Shown: positions 1 to 9,968, counted from the stretch's first letter. The stretch: 64,000 bases of DNA from Methylophilus sp. 13 (GCF_015354335.1 NZ_JADKYR010000003.1:641508-705507); one strand, 5' to 3'. Numbers and translations are program-made. Notes: a model not told the origin generated them from the sequence alone.

Positions 1-873
1 CTGGCCCTTGGTCATCAGCACGATGCCTTCAATAATGTCATCCTGCTGATTAAAGGAAACGATGCCTGAACGGGGGCGGTCACCAATCACCACCTGACCA
101 AGGTCGCTGACCAGAATCGGCTTGCCATCCCGCGTATCCACGACGGATTGCGCAATATCATCCAGACTGCGAAACAGGCCTATGCCACGCACCACCAGCG
201 ACTCGTCGCCTCTGTGCATGAGTCCGCCACCCACGTTACTGCTGTTGTTGCTGACCGCCTGGTTAACCTGATCAATACTCACATCAAACTTTTTCAAGCG
301 GTAAGGATCCAGCTTGATTTGGTATTCCTTGACCGTCCCGCCAAAACTGGTGATATCGGCCACCCCTGGCACCATGCGCAATTGCGGGATAATTTTCCAG
401 TCCTGGATAGCGCGGATTTCGCGTTGCGGCATCTCTGCCGGTGCTTCAACCAAATAGCGGTAAACCTCCCCCACCGCCGTCGTCAGCGGTGCCAGCGTGG
501 GTTGCAAGCCGATGGGCAAGCTCACCCCTTGTAAACGCTCTAACACCTGCTGCCGCGCAAAATAATCTTGCGTGCGCTCGGCAAAAGTGAGGGTGACCAC
601 GGAGAGCCCGGTAATAGACACCGAACGGATTTGTGCCAGTCCCGGCACCCCGCTCATCCCATGCTCAATCGGCAGTGAAACGACGCGCTCGACCTCCTCT
701 GGCGCCATGCCCGGCGATTGTGTCACGATAATCACGTGCACATCTTCAACATCGGGGAACGCTTCAATTGGCAGGTTTTGCACCGCAAACCAGCCAAAAA
801 TCATGAGCACAACCGCGCCAATCAGCAGAAATACACGCTGTTGCAGTGAGAAGGTGATCAAGCCTTTTAACAT
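1..873 (-). CDS. czcA: Heavy-metal RND efflux pump inner-membrane subunit (CzcA/CusA type), partial
   Basis: This is the inner-membrane proton antiporter of a tripartite metal efflux system, expected to move divalent or monovalent metal ions from periplasm or cytoplasm to the outside. Only the first 291 residues are present because the gene runs off the left edge. The N-terminus has the typical first membrane helix followed by LPIEAFPDVEDVHV, and then the first porter subdomains, with SPGMAPEEVERVVSLPIE and later GDRPRSGIVSFN. These are hallmarks of the heavy-metal (HME) subfamily, not of the drug (HAE1) pumps. It starts 3 nt after the adaptor stop codon, so it is the last gene of a czcC-czcB-czcA operon. 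The metal cannot be told because the transmembrane region is missing. Confidence 0.9.
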   Translation of the reverse strand, partial: MLKGLITFSLQQRVFLLIGAVVLMIFGWFAVQNLPIEAFPDVEDVHVIIVTQSPGMAPEEVERVVSLPIEHGMSGVPGLAQIRSVSITGLSVVTLTFAERTQDYFARQQVLERLQGVSLPIGLQPTLAPLTTAVGEVYRYLVEAPAEMPQREIRAIQDWKIIPQLRMVPGVADITSFGGTVKEYQIKLDPYRLKKFDVSIDQVNQAVSNNSSNVGGGLMHRGDESLVVRGIGLFRSLDDIAQSVVDTRDGKPILVSDLGQVVIGDRPRSGIVSFNQQDDIIEGIVLMTKGQ

Positions 874-876
874 CGC

Positions 877-2037
877 CTATTTACTCACGGACAAATCTGA
901 ATTGAGCAGAATGGCGCCGCTGGTCACGATGCGCTCACCCGGGTTTAAGCCGGTTTTCACGGTGGCATATTCCCGCCGTTGTAAATCCAGCACGACTTTA
1001 CGCTTGCTAAAATGCAAGGGCTGCTCTTCTACAAAGACATAGCTGTAGAGTCCCTCGGTAATCAGGGCACTGTTGGGCACGCGGATGACGCGATGCTGGC
1101 TGGTATCCAGCGGCGTGATGCGCGCATACATTTCTGGCTTGAGCTTGCCTTTGCTGTCGAGCAGGCAACGCACAGGAATCCGGCGCGTGGCCGGGTCTAC
1201 CATGATGCCTATTGTTTTAATTTCGCCGTCAAACACCTCGTCAGGATAGGCATCCACCTGGACACTGAGCTTTTGCCCTTGCGAAATCCGGCTCAAGTCC
1301 CGCTCTGGCAAATCGATACTGGCCCAGACATGGCTGGGATCCGTGATCAAAAACAAAGGATCTGCCGCATCGGGGCGGACCTCGCTGCCAGGATTCACTT
1401 TCCGGTCAACCACCACCCCCGCGATTGGCGAGCGCACGACATAGCGATCACTTGCCCCGGTCGACACCCGCAGGTTTTTCAACCTCGCCATCGCGCGCTC
1501 ATGTTCTGCACGCGCACTCGCCCAATCCGCCTGTGCGACTTCCATGTCTTTTCTGGCCAGCACCCCGCCTTCAACCAGCATGCGGCTACGCTCCAGCGCC
1601 TGTTGCTTGAGCCCCAAATCGGCCTGCGCCTTGCGCACATCCGCGACCGCCGCCCCCACATCCGGCGAGTCCATCACCAGCAAGGGCTGACCGGCTTTCA
1701 CGGCTTCGCCGACTTGTGCCTGAATATTCAGCGCTCGTCCGGCCACTGGCGAATACACCCGTGCTGTCCGGTTTTCATCAAACACAATCTTGCCGTTGAG
1801 GGGCTCGGTCACCGGCACCGGGATCTCGGTGACGGGTTCAATTTTGAGACTGTTTAATTGTGGCGAACCCGACGTCAGTACAATCTGGTTGGCTGGTTGC
1901 GCGGGCACTCGGGCATTTTTGTCTGCAGCCATGGCTGAAGCCATGCAAATCCCTATCGCGCACAAGATAAATACGATCTGGCGCATCGCCTTGACGGTAG
2001 CAGGGGGGGAAGCCATGGAAGTGAATGAGCGCATCAT
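877..2037 (-). CDS. czcB: RND efflux periplasmic adaptor (membrane fusion protein, CzcB/CusB type)
   Basis: This is the periplasmic adaptor linking the RND pump to its outer-membrane channel. The N-terminus has an inner-membrane or signal segment ending near AMA|ADK. A lipoyl-like half motif follows (NIQAQVGEAVKAGQPLLVMDSP), then an alpha-hairpin, the second half motif (VRSPIAGVVVDRKVNPGSEV) and a beta-barrel with VWASIDLPERDLSRI. The frame is open from a TTG at 2058 that overlaps the czcC stop. I chose the tandem ATG pair at 2037/2034 just after that stop. The ribosome binding site is weak either way, which suits translational coupling. No His/Met-rich metal-binding N-terminal extension is seen, so the metal specificity is open. 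Confidence 0.9.
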   Translation of the reverse strand: MMRSFTSMASPPATVKAMRQIVFILCAIGICMASAMAADKNARVPAQPANQIVLTSGSPQLNSLKIEPVTEIPVPVTEPLNGKIVFDENRTARVYSPVAGRALNIQAQVGEAVKAGQPLLVMDSPDVGAAVADVRKAQADLGLKQQALERSRMLVEGGVLARKDMEVAQADWASARAEHERAMARLKNLRVSTGASDRYVVRSPIAGVVVDRKVNPGSEVRPDAADPLFLITDPSHVWASIDLPERDLSRISQGQKLSVQVDAYPDEVFDGEIKTIGIMVDPATRRIPVRCLLDSKGKLKPEMYARITPLDTSQHRVIRVPNSALITEGLYSYVFVEEQPLHFSKRKVVLDLQRREYATVKTGLNPGERIVTSGAILLNSDLSVSK

Positions 2038-2041
2038 AAAA

Positions 2042-3370
2042 TTATTCTTGATAGACAAATGCCTGGCGGGTGGCCGCTAACCAGGCGGATAAGGACTTGG
2101 CATAATCAGCTTTGACGCTGACTGCCTCCAGTTGGAGCGTGCGTAAAATACGTCTGGCATCGAGCAAATCCATGACATTCATGGCGCCATGCTTGTAAGC
2201 AAACTCTGCCGCATCTGCTGCGTTTTGCGCTTCACGCAGAATGCTCTGGTCAAAACGTCGATTTTTATCAATCGCGGCATCCAAATCTGCTTTGGCCTGC
2301 CTCATTTCGGCAATCGCCGCCGCCTGCACACGCTCTCTGGCCTCGATTGCACTGGTATAGCCAACTTCAGCCCGTGCGGCCTCGCCCTCATACTGATAAT
2401 TGGTAAACAAAGGAATACTCAATGAAGCGCCTATGGTATCTGGTGCCGATCCAGGCTCCTGCCCGGGAAAATGCTGGTAAGCAAACGACCAGGTAAAATC
2501 TCTGACCTTGAGCGACTCCGCAAGCTTTCTGGTCTGCTGGGCCTGCTCCATGCGCGCTTCAGCAGCCTTCACATCCGGACGTTGTGGTAACCAGCCAGTG
2601 TCTTTCTCAGCCGCTGGATTGGCCGAGGGCTCTGTAATCAGGGCGGGCCAGGGGTCCGTCACACGGAGCTTACTCGCATCCTGATCCTTGCCAAGCAAGT
2701 AAGCCAGCATGGCTTGCGCTTTTTGCACAGTCGCCTCAGCCTGGCGCAAATCATTGCTGGCCCGCAGGGCATCTACCCGGATGCGCGCTACATCGGCCGA
2801 CGCCACATCGCCTGCTTTCAGACGCAATTGCGCTGCCTGCAGTGTTTTCTCGTAACTACTGACATTCGCCTGCTGAATGAGCAGACTTTCCTGGGCAAGT
2901 TTGAGATCAAAATAGGCATTGGCCATGGCCAACGCCTGTTGACGATAGGTTTCCCCCAGGTCGAGCCGGCTCGCTTTGACCGCACTTTCCGCCACGGCAG
3001 AACGCAGTGCCCGCTTGTCACCACGCTCATACAACTGAGTGACCTGCACCGCCGAGTTATAGGTTTGATCCAACAGGTCTCGTTTGCCGTTTTGGTTTTT
3101 ATTGCCTTGGCCGCGATTGAGGTTGAGACTGGAAAGGCCGAGTGACAAGACCGGGTTTGGTTTTTGGCCAGCAATCAGGGTATCGGCTTCTGCACTTTCA
3201 ATCGCCCGCTTGGCAGCGAGCAGATCACGGTTATTGCCTGCAAACACAAGTTCCGCCTGTTGCAGGCTGAGCTGGTCCCATGCAACTGCTGGAGCGACAC
3301 CGGAATCCGCAACCGCCTCTAAACAGACCATCAGCAACACGCAAAGCCAGCCCTGCTGACGCCTCAACAT
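2042..3370 (-). CDS. czcC: Outer-membrane efflux channel, TolC family (CzcC type)
   Basis: This is the outer-membrane factor of the metal RND system, forming the trimeric exit duct. A signal peptide (LRRQQGWLCVLLMVCLEAVA) is followed by two OEP repeats rich in Ala, Gln and Glu that are typical of TolC-like coiled coils. One carries QAELVFAGNNRDLLAAKRA near the start. The last repeat holds AYKHGAMNVMDLLDARR, the usual family signature. I chose the ATG at 3370, which has an AGGTG element just upstream. A GTG and an ATG 21-24 nt further upstream are also in frame. It is the first gene of the operon and faces away from nudB, so the promoter should lie in the 150-nt divergent gap. Confidence 0.87.
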   Translation of the reverse strand: MLRRQQGWLCVLLMVCLEAVADSGVAPAVAWDQLSLQQAELVFAGNNRDLLAAKRAIESAEADTLIAGQKPNPVLSLGLSSLNLNRGQGNKNQNGKRDLLDQTYNSAVQVTQLYERGDKRALRSAVAESAVKASRLDLGETYRQQALAMANAYFDLKLAQESLLIQQANVSSYEKTLQAAQLRLKAGDVASADVARIRVDALRASNDLRQAEATVQKAQAMLAYLLGKDQDASKLRVTDPWPALITEPSANPAAEKDTGWLPQRPDVKAAEARMEQAQQTRKLAESLKVRDFTWSFAYQHFPGQEPGSAPDTIGASLSIPLFTNYQYEGEAARAEVGYTSAIEARERVQAAAIAEMRQAKADLDAAIDKNRRFDQSILREAQNAADAAEFAYKHGAMNVMDLLDARRILRTLQLEAVSVKADYAKSLSAWLAATRQAFVYQE

Positions 3371-3547
3371 AACACCTATCCCTGTGCTCATCACTTAAAT
3401 TTTTATGGTATACACCTGATTATCCTTATCATAGTAGGCTTATCTGCTTACGACAATCTTTCACTGAACGCATCCTGACAAAAAAGAGTCTATTGTAAAC
3501 ACCGTCAGCCATGGACAAGGCCGCGGGCTTTATAGACAATCCTCCTT

Positions 3548-4003
3548 ATGACACAACATTTCAAGATTCCCGTTTCCGCATTGGTATTGATTCATACGCC
3601 AGATTTGCAAGTCCTGTTGATGGAGCGTACGGACAAACCGGGATACTGGCAGTCAGTGACCGGGAGCATAGAAGCAGAAGAATCGCCCTATCAGGCAGCG
3701 ATCCGCGAAGTGCGGGAAGAAACCGGCTTGGACGCGCTGGCTTACGACTTTGAAGATTGGCACGCCAGCAATGTGTATGAAATCTATCCGCATTGGCGTC
3801 ACCGATATGCGCCCGGCGTCATGCAAAACACCGAGCACCTGTTTGGCTTGTGTCTGCCAGAGCCTCAGCCAGTCACGCTGGCGCCAGACGAACACACGCA
3901 CTATGAATGGGTGGACTGGCGGCAAGCGGCTAAAAAAGTCTTCAGCTGGACGAATGTGGATGCCCTTAGACGACTCGGTGAAAAACACCGTTTAACACTG
4001 TAA
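3548..4003 (+). CDS. nudB: Dihydroneopterin triphosphate diphosphatase
   Basis: This Nudix hydrolase is predicted to remove pyrophosphate from 7,8-dihydroneopterin triphosphate in folate biosynthesis. At 151 residues it has the usual length of NudB. The Nudix box is complete, from GSIEAEESP through REVREETGL (about residues 39-61), with the Glu residues that bind magnesium. The family features KPGYWQSVTGS and the C-terminal WTNVDALRRL match NudB rather than a general MutT. Which gene sits upstream cannot be read as an operon, because czcC diverges. It precedes nadA by 63 nt and could share a transcript with it. Confidence 0.88.
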   Translation: MTQHFKIPVSALVLIHTPDLQVLLMERTDKPGYWQSVTGSIEAEESPYQAAIREVREETGLDALAYDFEDWHASNVYEIYPHWRHRYAPGVMQNTEHLFGLCLPEPQPVTLAPDEHTHYEWVDWRQAAKKVFSWTNVDALRRLGEKHRLTL

Positions 4004-4066
4004 TTGCCAGCTTTGCAATTGGGATAAATCCACATCGGTTGTAAAATAGCGTTTTACCCTCAACTA

Positions 4067-5176
4067 ATGGCTATGACCATGCAAACCGCCACTATCAAAT
4101 TTGAAAAGTTCCAGTCGGCCAAAGACGATGACTGTCAGGCCCGTATTCTGGCTGCCCGCGAAAAGCTGGGTAAGCGACTGGTGATTCTGGGCCACCATTA
4201 CCAGCACGAGAGTGTTTACCGCCATGCGGATTACTCTGGCGACTCACTGAAACTGTCTAAATATTGTGACAGCCTGGATGCGGAATACATCGTCTTTCTG
4301 GGTGTGCATTTCATGGCCGAGGTGGCTGACATCTTGAGCCGCCCGGATCAGGTCGTGATCTTGCCAGACTTGGCCGCAGGCTGCTCCATGGCAGACATGG
4401 CCAATCTGGCCAAGGTTGAGCGTAGCTATCGCGAACTCAGCAAAGTCCTTGATTTTGATGAAACCATCACACCGGTCACGTATATCAACTCCGCGGCAGA
4501 CCTGAAAGCCTTCTGTGGTGAACATGGCGGCATTGTGTGCACCAGCACCAATGCCCCCAAAATCCTGGAGTGGGGCTTCAGCCAGCGCGAAAAAATCCTG
4601 TTCTTCCCGGATCAGCATCTGGGCCGTTGGAGCGGCTACAAAATGGGTATCCCATTAGAGCAAATGCCTGTCTGGGATCCAGATCTGCCCATGGGCGGCT
4701 TGACCGAACAGCAAATCAAAGACGCAAAAATCCTGCTGTGGAAAGGTCATTGCTCAGTACACCAGATGTTCCGCAAACAGAATATCGACCAGTTCCGTGC
4801 CCAGCATCCAGATGGCAAAGTCATCTCTCACCCTGAAACGGCGTTTGAGGTCTGCATCAACTCAGATTATGTCGGTTCTACAGAATACATCTTGCGTACC
4901 GTGAGTGAAGCCGAGCCTGGGACGAAATGGCTGGTAGGCACCGAATTGAACCTGGTCACACGCCTGGCCGAAGAAATGAAACCGCAAAACAAGCTGGTAC
5001 AGTTCATGAGCCATGTGGTTTGCGAATGCTCAACCATGGCACGTATTGACCCGCAACACCTGGCCTGGTGCCTGGAAAACCTGGCCGATGGCAATGTGGT
5101 CAACCAGATTAAAGTGCCCGCGCATGAAGCCAAACTGGCCAAACTCACACTGGATAGAATGCTGGCCGTTTCCTGA
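4067..5176 (+). CDS. nadA: Quinolinate synthase
   Basis: NadA condenses iminoaspartate with dihydroxyacetone phosphate to give quinolinate in de novo NAD synthesis, using a 4Fe-4S cluster. The three cluster cysteines are visible in AAGCSMADM, KGHCSVHQMF and VVCECSTMARIDPQ. Substrate-binding elements such as LGHHYQHESVY and CTSTNAPKILEWGF are also present. The 369-residue length is normal for the proteobacterial form. No strong ribosome binding site precedes ATG 4067, and ATGs at 4073 and 4079 are alternatives. Its stop codon overlaps the start of the HIT gene by one base (TGATG), so the two are translationally coupled. nadB and nadC are not in the window. Confidence 0.96.
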   Translation: MAMTMQTATIKFEKFQSAKDDDCQARILAAREKLGKRLVILGHHYQHESVYRHADYSGDSLKLSKYCDSLDAEYIVFLGVHFMAEVADILSRPDQVVILPDLAAGCSMADMANLAKVERSYRELSKVLDFDETITPVTYINSAADLKAFCGEHGGIVCTSTNAPKILEWGFSQREKILFFPDQHLGRWSGYKMGIPLEQMPVWDPDLPMGGLTEQQIKDAKILLWKGHCSVHQMFRKQNIDQFRAQHPDGKVISHPETAFEVCINSDYVGSTEYILRTVSEAEPGTKWLVGTELNLVTRLAEEMKPQNKLVQFMSHVVCECSTMARIDPQHLAWCLENLADGNVVNQIKVPAHEAKLAKLTLDRMLAVS

Positions 5177-5604
5177 TGCGTAATTGCCCGCTGTGCCAAC
5201 CAACCCCCTACGACTTGCTATGGCAGGATGATTTTTGCCGGGTAGTGTTATTGCACGACGCAGATTACCCTGCCTATTGCCGGGTGGAATTAATTGCACA
5301 CGTCAAAGAAATGACCGACCTGCCTCCCGCAGCGCGAGCACGCACCATGAAAGTCGTGTTTGCTGTCGAAACTGCACTGCGGGAAGTCATACAACCGGAT
5401 AAAATCAACCTGGCTAGCCTGGGTAATAAAACGCCGCATATGCACTGGCATGTGTTGCCAAGATTCGAGAGTGACAAACACTTTCCGAATAGCCACTGGG
5501 GCAGCGCTATGCGGGATTCCGAGAGTCAGCCTATGAGACAGGATGTTCGGGATCACCTACAACGCGTTGTAACTATGCGAGTGGAATGTGCGCTCAATAG
5601 CTAA
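5176..5604 (+). CDS. HIT-family nucleotide-binding protein
   Basis: This is a small cytoplasmic histidine-triad protein of 142 residues, a superfamily that hydrolyses or transfers nucleotidyl groups. The catalytic HxHxH-type motif is seen as HMHWHVLPRF about two-thirds along. The N-terminal CPLC pair and DADYPAYCRVELIAHVKEMTDL resemble the proteobacterial HIT proteins often found beside nadA or similar cofactor genes. The true substrate is unknown. It shares one base with the nadA stop, which indicates tight co-expression. The downstream gap faces the convergent RND gene. Confidence 0.82.
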   Translation: MRNCPLCQPTPYDLLWQDDFCRVVLLHDADYPAYCRVELIAHVKEMTDLPPAARARTMKVVFAVETALREVIQPDKINLASLGNKTPHMHWHVLPRFESDKHFPNSHWGSAMRDSESQPMRQDVRDHLQRVVTMRVECALNS

Positions 5605-5706
5605 AGCTTAAAGAGCTCCTCGATATTTAGGAGTTAGTGTTGCAACAGCTGTTGTAACGCATACCCACCCTCATCACTATCGTAATCACCATTTCGTGCG
5701 GGTGCA

Positions 5707-8700
5707 CTAAGCATGCTTCTTAAGCCAGCTGCTTACGCCCCTCAACCATCCCAGTAAATCATCCACGTAGGTGTACAGCACCGGGATCACCACCAGACTC
5801 AGCACGGTTGAAGTAATTAATCCGCCAATCACCGTAATCGCCATTGGCGCGCGGAAGCTAGGATCCGCACTCCAGCCCAGTGCAATCGGCAGCATACCGG
5901 CAGCCATGGCAATGGTGGTCATGACAATCGGCCGCGCACGTTTATGGCACCCATCGATAATCGCATCAAACCGGCTTAACTGGCGCTCTTTTCTGGCCAT
6001 GATGGTGTACTCCACCAGCAAGATCGAGTTTTTGGTCACCACACCCATCAACATCAACAACCCAATCACACTCGGCATGGAGAAGCTGTTGTGGGTGACC
6101 AGCAGGGCAAAGAAGGCCCCACCCAGTGACAAGGGCAGCGCCCCCAAGATGGTCACTGGTTGCAGAAAGTCGCCAAACAGCAAGACCAGCACCACATAGA
6201 TGCACATCACGCCGATGACCATGGCGCCGCCAAAGCTGGCAAACAACTCGTTCATGCGTTTGGCGTCACCTGACTCCAGCTGCTTCACGCTGGGCGGCAG
6301 CGATTGCATGGCGGGCAGCTGTTGTACTTCACGCATGACCTCACCAATCTGACGCTTGTTGAGTTCGATATCGAAGGTCACATTGCGCATGCGGTCCATA
6401 CGGTCAATTTGCTGCGGGCCACTGCCCATGCGCACGGTGGCAACAGTTTCTAAACTGACACTGCCGTTGCGTGCGGGTACCCGCAACTGGGCAATTTCTT
6501 GCAGGCTGGTGCGCACACTGGAACCCAATCGCACCCGGATAGGCACCTGGCGCTGAGGCAAATTGAGCTTGGGCATGGTGTTGGAGAAGTCGCCAGAGGT
6601 GGCAATGCGAATCACCTGTGCAATCGACTCTACCGTCACCCCCAGCTCGGCGGCCTTGTCGATATCGGGGATGATCTGCACCTCTGGCCGTTGCAGGCTG
6701 GCACTGGAAGTGATGTTGCCGACACCGCTCAAGGTACGCAATTGTTGCTCCAGCTGTTGGCTGGCATTGCCCAGCGCAATGCCATCATCGCTGGCCAGTG
6801 TGATCTGCAGTTTTTCACCGGATTCCCCAATGCCGACGTTGACGCGTGCGCCCGGCAAGGCCTTGAGTCGCTCACGTAACTCGGCTTCAATTTCGGATTG
6901 CTTCTGATGCCGCTCACTACGATCCGTCAGACTAATCACCAGGCTGCCCTTGCGCACATCCGTACTATTCTGCGAAGCATTGGGCCCACCCCCACCGGTG
7001 CTGGCCGTGCCCGCGGCACTAAACACTGCCTTCACTTCCGGGTGCTGCTTGACGATCTGCTCTGCCAGACTAACCACTTCGCGCGTCTGTTCCAGCGCGG
7101 TCCCCGGCTGCAACTCAATATTGACCTTGGTCTGGCTACTGTCAGAGGAAGGCACAAAGCCTTTAGGCAACAGTGGCATCAAACTCAATGAGCCGACAAT
7201 GAACAATACAAATGCCAGCACCACGGTTTTGCGGTGGCGCAAACACCACTCCACACTGCGTAAGTAAGCGCGCATAAAGCCAGAGATTTGTTCTTCCTTG
7301 ACTGGGTGCGGTTTTAACAAATAGGCTGACATCATGGGCGTCAACAAGCGGGCGACCACCAGCGAGCCCATGATCGCAATGGCCGCCGTAATGCCAAACT
7401 GCTTGAAGAATTTACCCGGAATACCGCCCATAAATGCGGTGGGTAGAAAAATCGCCACCAGCGTAAATGTGGTGGCAATCACCGCAAAGCCGATTTCATC
7501 AGCGGCCTCCATGGCGGCCTGATAAGGGGATTTGCCCATGCGCAGGTGGCGGACAATGTTTTCGATTTCCACAATGGCATCATCGACCAGAATCCCCACC
7601 ACCAGCGCCATGGCAAGCAAAGTAAGAATATTGAGCGAGAAGCCGAAATATTGCATAAATGCAAAGGTCGGGATCATGGATAAAGGCAGAGCGACGGCGG
7701 CAATAATGGTGGCGCGCCAGTCGCGCAAAAACCACCACACCACCAGAATAGCGAGCAATGCCCCCTCGTACAGCAATTGCATGGAGCCGTGATAGTTATC
7801 TTCTACCGGCTTGACCATGTTAAAGGCCTCCACAATCTTCACTTGTGGATGCAAGACCCTGAATTTTTCCAGCGCGGCACGCACATCTTTGGCCACCGTC
7901 ACCTCACTGGTGCCTTTGCTACGCGTAATTTCAAACCGGATGACTGGCTTGCCATCATAGCTGGCATAGGTGGTGCGCTCGGCATAGGTATCAATCACCT
8001 CCGCCACTTGCGACAACTTGATGTGGCGACCATCGCCGATGGGAATATCCAGATTGCGGACTTCATCCGCACTATGCAAGGCGCCCAGGGTGCGTACCGA
8101 CTGAATATTGTCGCCAATATCCCCTCGCCCGCCCGAGGCATCCTGCTGTACGCGTTTGAGCTGTGCAGACACATCGCTGACATTGACACCCAAACCCGCC
8201 ATCAAGGTCGGATCAAGATTAACCTGCACTTCGCGGTCTACGCCACCGGTACGCGTAATCTTGCCCACGCCATTCACTGCCAGCATGGCCTTGCTCACTT
8301 CGTTGTCAACAAACCACGATAGCTCGCCTTCATCCATATTGTCAGCCGAGGCGACGAAAGTGAGGATCGCGCTGCCCGAAGTCGTCACTTTAGACACGGT
8401 AGGCGTCAGTACCGCAGCGGGCAACTCCGAGCGCGCGCTATCAACCGCATTACGTACCAGATTCAGCGCCTCTTCACTGTTGGTATCTATGGTGAACTGC
8501 ACACTGATGCTGACACTGCCATCGGTGATTTTGGTGGTCATGTGCTCGATCCCACCAATGGTCGCAATCTTGTCTTCAATCTTGCGGGCCACTTCGGTTT
8601 CCAGCTGTGGCGGGGCCGCACCTTCCAGCGTCGCACTGACCGAAATCACCGGCAGCTCAATATCCGGAAAGTTCTGTTTGCCTAATTGATTAAGTGATTT

Positions 8701-8778
8701 GAGACCAAGAAAGCTCAACACCACGAACAGCAGAATGGCGGGAACCGGATTGCGGATAGACCAGGCTGAAAAATTCAT
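5707..8778 (-). CDS. RND multidrug efflux permease (AcrB/MexF-like, HAE1 family)
   Basis: This is a full-length 1023-residue inner-membrane drug/proton antiporter. It opens with NFSAWSIRNPVPAILLFVVL, then FPDIELPVISVSATLEGAAP, both typical of HAE1 pumps. Transmembrane helix 4 carries the proton-relay motif GILVDDAIVEIENI, and the second repeat has MGVVTKNSILLVEY. The length is slightly short of AcrB (about 1049), as in many betaproteobacterial ABC-operon pumps with this N-terminus. Its start overlaps the adaptor stop by 4 nt (ATGA). It is the last gene of a tetR-channel-adaptor-pump operon, so TetR probably represses it. Substrates cannot be predicted from sequence. Confidence 0.93.
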   Translation of the reverse strand: MNFSAWSIRNPVPAILLFVVLSFLGLKSLNQLGKQNFPDIELPVISVSATLEGAAPPQLETEVARKIEDKIATIGGIEHMTTKITDGSVSISVQFTIDTNSEEALNLVRNAVDSARSELPAAVLTPTVSKVTTSGSAILTFVASADNMDEGELSWFVDNEVSKAMLAVNGVGKITRTGGVDREVQVNLDPTLMAGLGVNVSDVSAQLKRVQQDASGGRGDIGDNIQSVRTLGALHSADEVRNLDIPIGDGRHIKLSQVAEVIDTYAERTTYASYDGKPVIRFEITRSKGTSEVTVAKDVRAALEKFRVLHPQVKIVEAFNMVKPVEDNYHGSMQLLYEGALLAILVVWWFLRDWRATIIAAVALPLSMIPTFAFMQYFGFSLNILTLLAMALVVGILVDDAIVEIENIVRHLRMGKSPYQAAMEAADEIGFAVIATTFTLVAIFLPTAFMGGIPGKFFKQFGITAAIAIMGSLVVARLLTPMMSAYLLKPHPVKEEQISGFMRAYLRSVEWCLRHRKTVVLAFVLFIVGSLSLMPLLPKGFVPSSDSSQTKVNIELQPGTALEQTREVVSLAEQIVKQHPEVKAVFSAAGTASTGGGGPNASQNSTDVRKGSLVISLTDRSERHQKQSEIEAELRERLKALPGARVNVGIGESGEKLQITLASDDGIALGNASQQLEQQLRTLSGVGNITSSASLQRPEVQIIPDIDKAAELGVTVESIAQVIRIATSGDFSNTMPKLNLPQRQVPIRVRLGSSVRTSLQEIAQLRVPARNGSVSLETVATVRMGSGPQQIDRMDRMRNVTFDIELNKRQIGEVMREVQQLPAMQSLPPSVKQLESGDAKRMNELFASFGGAMVIGVMCIYVVLVLLFGDFLQPVTILGALPLSLGGAFFALLVTHNSFSMPSVIGLLMLMGVVTKNSILLVEYTIMARKERQLSRFDAIIDGCHKRARPIVMTTIAMAAGMLPIALGWSADPSFRAPMAITVIGGLITSTVLSLVVIPVLYTYVDDLLGWLRGVSSWLKKHA

Positions 8779-9968
8779 TTTGCAGCCTCAGGTTTGGTCA
8801 CCGTCACGATTTTGACCCTATCCCCATCGTTGAGAAAAGCGCCACCACTGAGCACCAGCGAGGCCCCTGCCTCCACGCCACCAAGCAACTCTATCAGCTG
8901 CTCGCGGGTACGGCCGGTTTGTACCTTGCGCTGTGCGACCTGGCTGATACCGTCAGACCCGGATGGCGCCAGTTCAAACACATAGGCAAAGCCATCGCGG
9001 TAGGTGACGGCACTCAGTGGGACCGCCAACCCTTGCTGCTGGCCGATATCCACCTGTCCCTGCACATACATGCCAGGCTTGGCACTGCCTTTGGGGATAT
9101 CCACATACACCAGCGCATTACGGGTATTGTTGTCGACGGTCGGCGAAATCAACCGCACGGTCCCGGCTACCTTCTTGCCGCCCGGCAAACTCAGGTTGAC
9201 CGCTTGTCCGGCATGCAAAGCATTTTGCTGATCCGCATTCACCTCACCGCGCCACTCAATACGACTTTGCCGCACCAGTCTGAATAACTCCGCCCCGGCC
9301 GACACCACATTCCCCAAATTGGCAGAACGTGATGAAATGACCCCATCGTCAGGCGCCACCACTTTGGTCTGGCGCAAGCGGATTTTCTGGTTCTCCAGCT
9401 CCGCCTCGGACAAGGCGAGATTGGCCCGTGCCGTCTGCTCGGCAATCATGTATTCATTGATTTTTTGCGCCGATAGCGCGCCACTGTCCTTGATTTCACG
9501 CGCACGGTCTGCATTACTCTTTGCTTCAGCCAGCGCGGCCTTGTCTTTTTCAACCGTGGCGAGCTGTTTTTGCAAATCCGCCTTGACGGTTTCATCGGCC
9601 AAGACAACCAGCAACTGTCCCTTGCTCACTTGCGCGCCGACATCGGCCAGCACTTGCTGTATGCGCAATCCAGCTATTTCCGCACTGACCAGGGCCTCTT
9701 GCCAGGGATAGACGCTGCCATTTAGCATCAGAGTCGTCTGCCATTGCACCTTCACGGGCCGGGTGACCTCCACGCTCAAGGCGGCTTTGCCCTTGCCCGC
9801 TGACTGCGGCGCATGTTCTGTTTCAGTTTGATTGACGGCCGCGCGGTTAGCACGTTTTTCTGCCAGCTCGGCCTGATGACGCGGATGTTGCCAGAACCAG
9901 GCACTCACACCCACCAGCACGGCCGCAATGATTAAGAATTTGGTTTTTTTTGTCAGTCTGCTCGCCAT
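8775..9968 (-). CDS. RND efflux periplasmic adaptor subunit (AcrA/MexE-like)
   Basis: This is the membrane fusion protein for the adjacent HAE1 pump, 397 residues long. An uncleaved inner-membrane anchor (FLIIAAVLVGVSAWFW) follows a basic start. Then comes the lipoyl motif halves around GLRIQQVLADVGAQVSKGQLL and VVAPDDGVISSRSANLGNVV, separated by an Ala/Glu/Lys-rich helical hairpin. The C-terminal beta-barrel and membrane-proximal parts include PGMYVQGQVDIGQQQGLAVPL. It follows the channel gene by 6 nt and overlaps the pump start by 4 nt, so the three subunits are made together. No lipobox is present, which separates it from AcrA-type lipoprotein adaptors. Confidence 0.92.
   Translation of the reverse strand: MASRLTKKTKFLIIAAVLVGVSAWFWQHPRHQAELAEKRANRAAVNQTETEHAPQSAGKGKAALSVEVTRPVKVQWQTTLMLNGSVYPWQEALVSAEIAGLRIQQVLADVGAQVSKGQLLVVLADETVKADLQKQLATVEKDKAALAEAKSNADRAREIKDSGALSAQKINEYMIAEQTARANLALSEAELENQKIRLRQTKVVAPDDGVISSRSANLGNVVSAGAELFRLVRQSRIEWRGEVNADQQNALHAGQAVNLSLPGGKKVAGTVRLISPTVDNNTRNALVYVDIPKGSAKPGMYVQGQVDIGQQQGLAVPLSAVTYRDGFAYVFELAPSGSDGISQVAQRKVQTGRTREQLIELLGGVEAGASLVLSGGAFLNDGDRVKIVTVTKPEAAK

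Noticed and set aside
572..1042. Plus-strand ORFs opposite the czc genes and similar long antisense frames elsewhere
   Set aside because: They are shadows of well-supported genes, with no ribosome binding sites or recognisable domains.
5639..5658. 20-bp imperfect palindrome GTTGCAACAGCTGTTGTAAC, and a nearby CTCCT/AGGAG hairpin
   Set aside because: It lies between convergent genes with no T run and one mismatch, so neither operator nor terminator is well supported.
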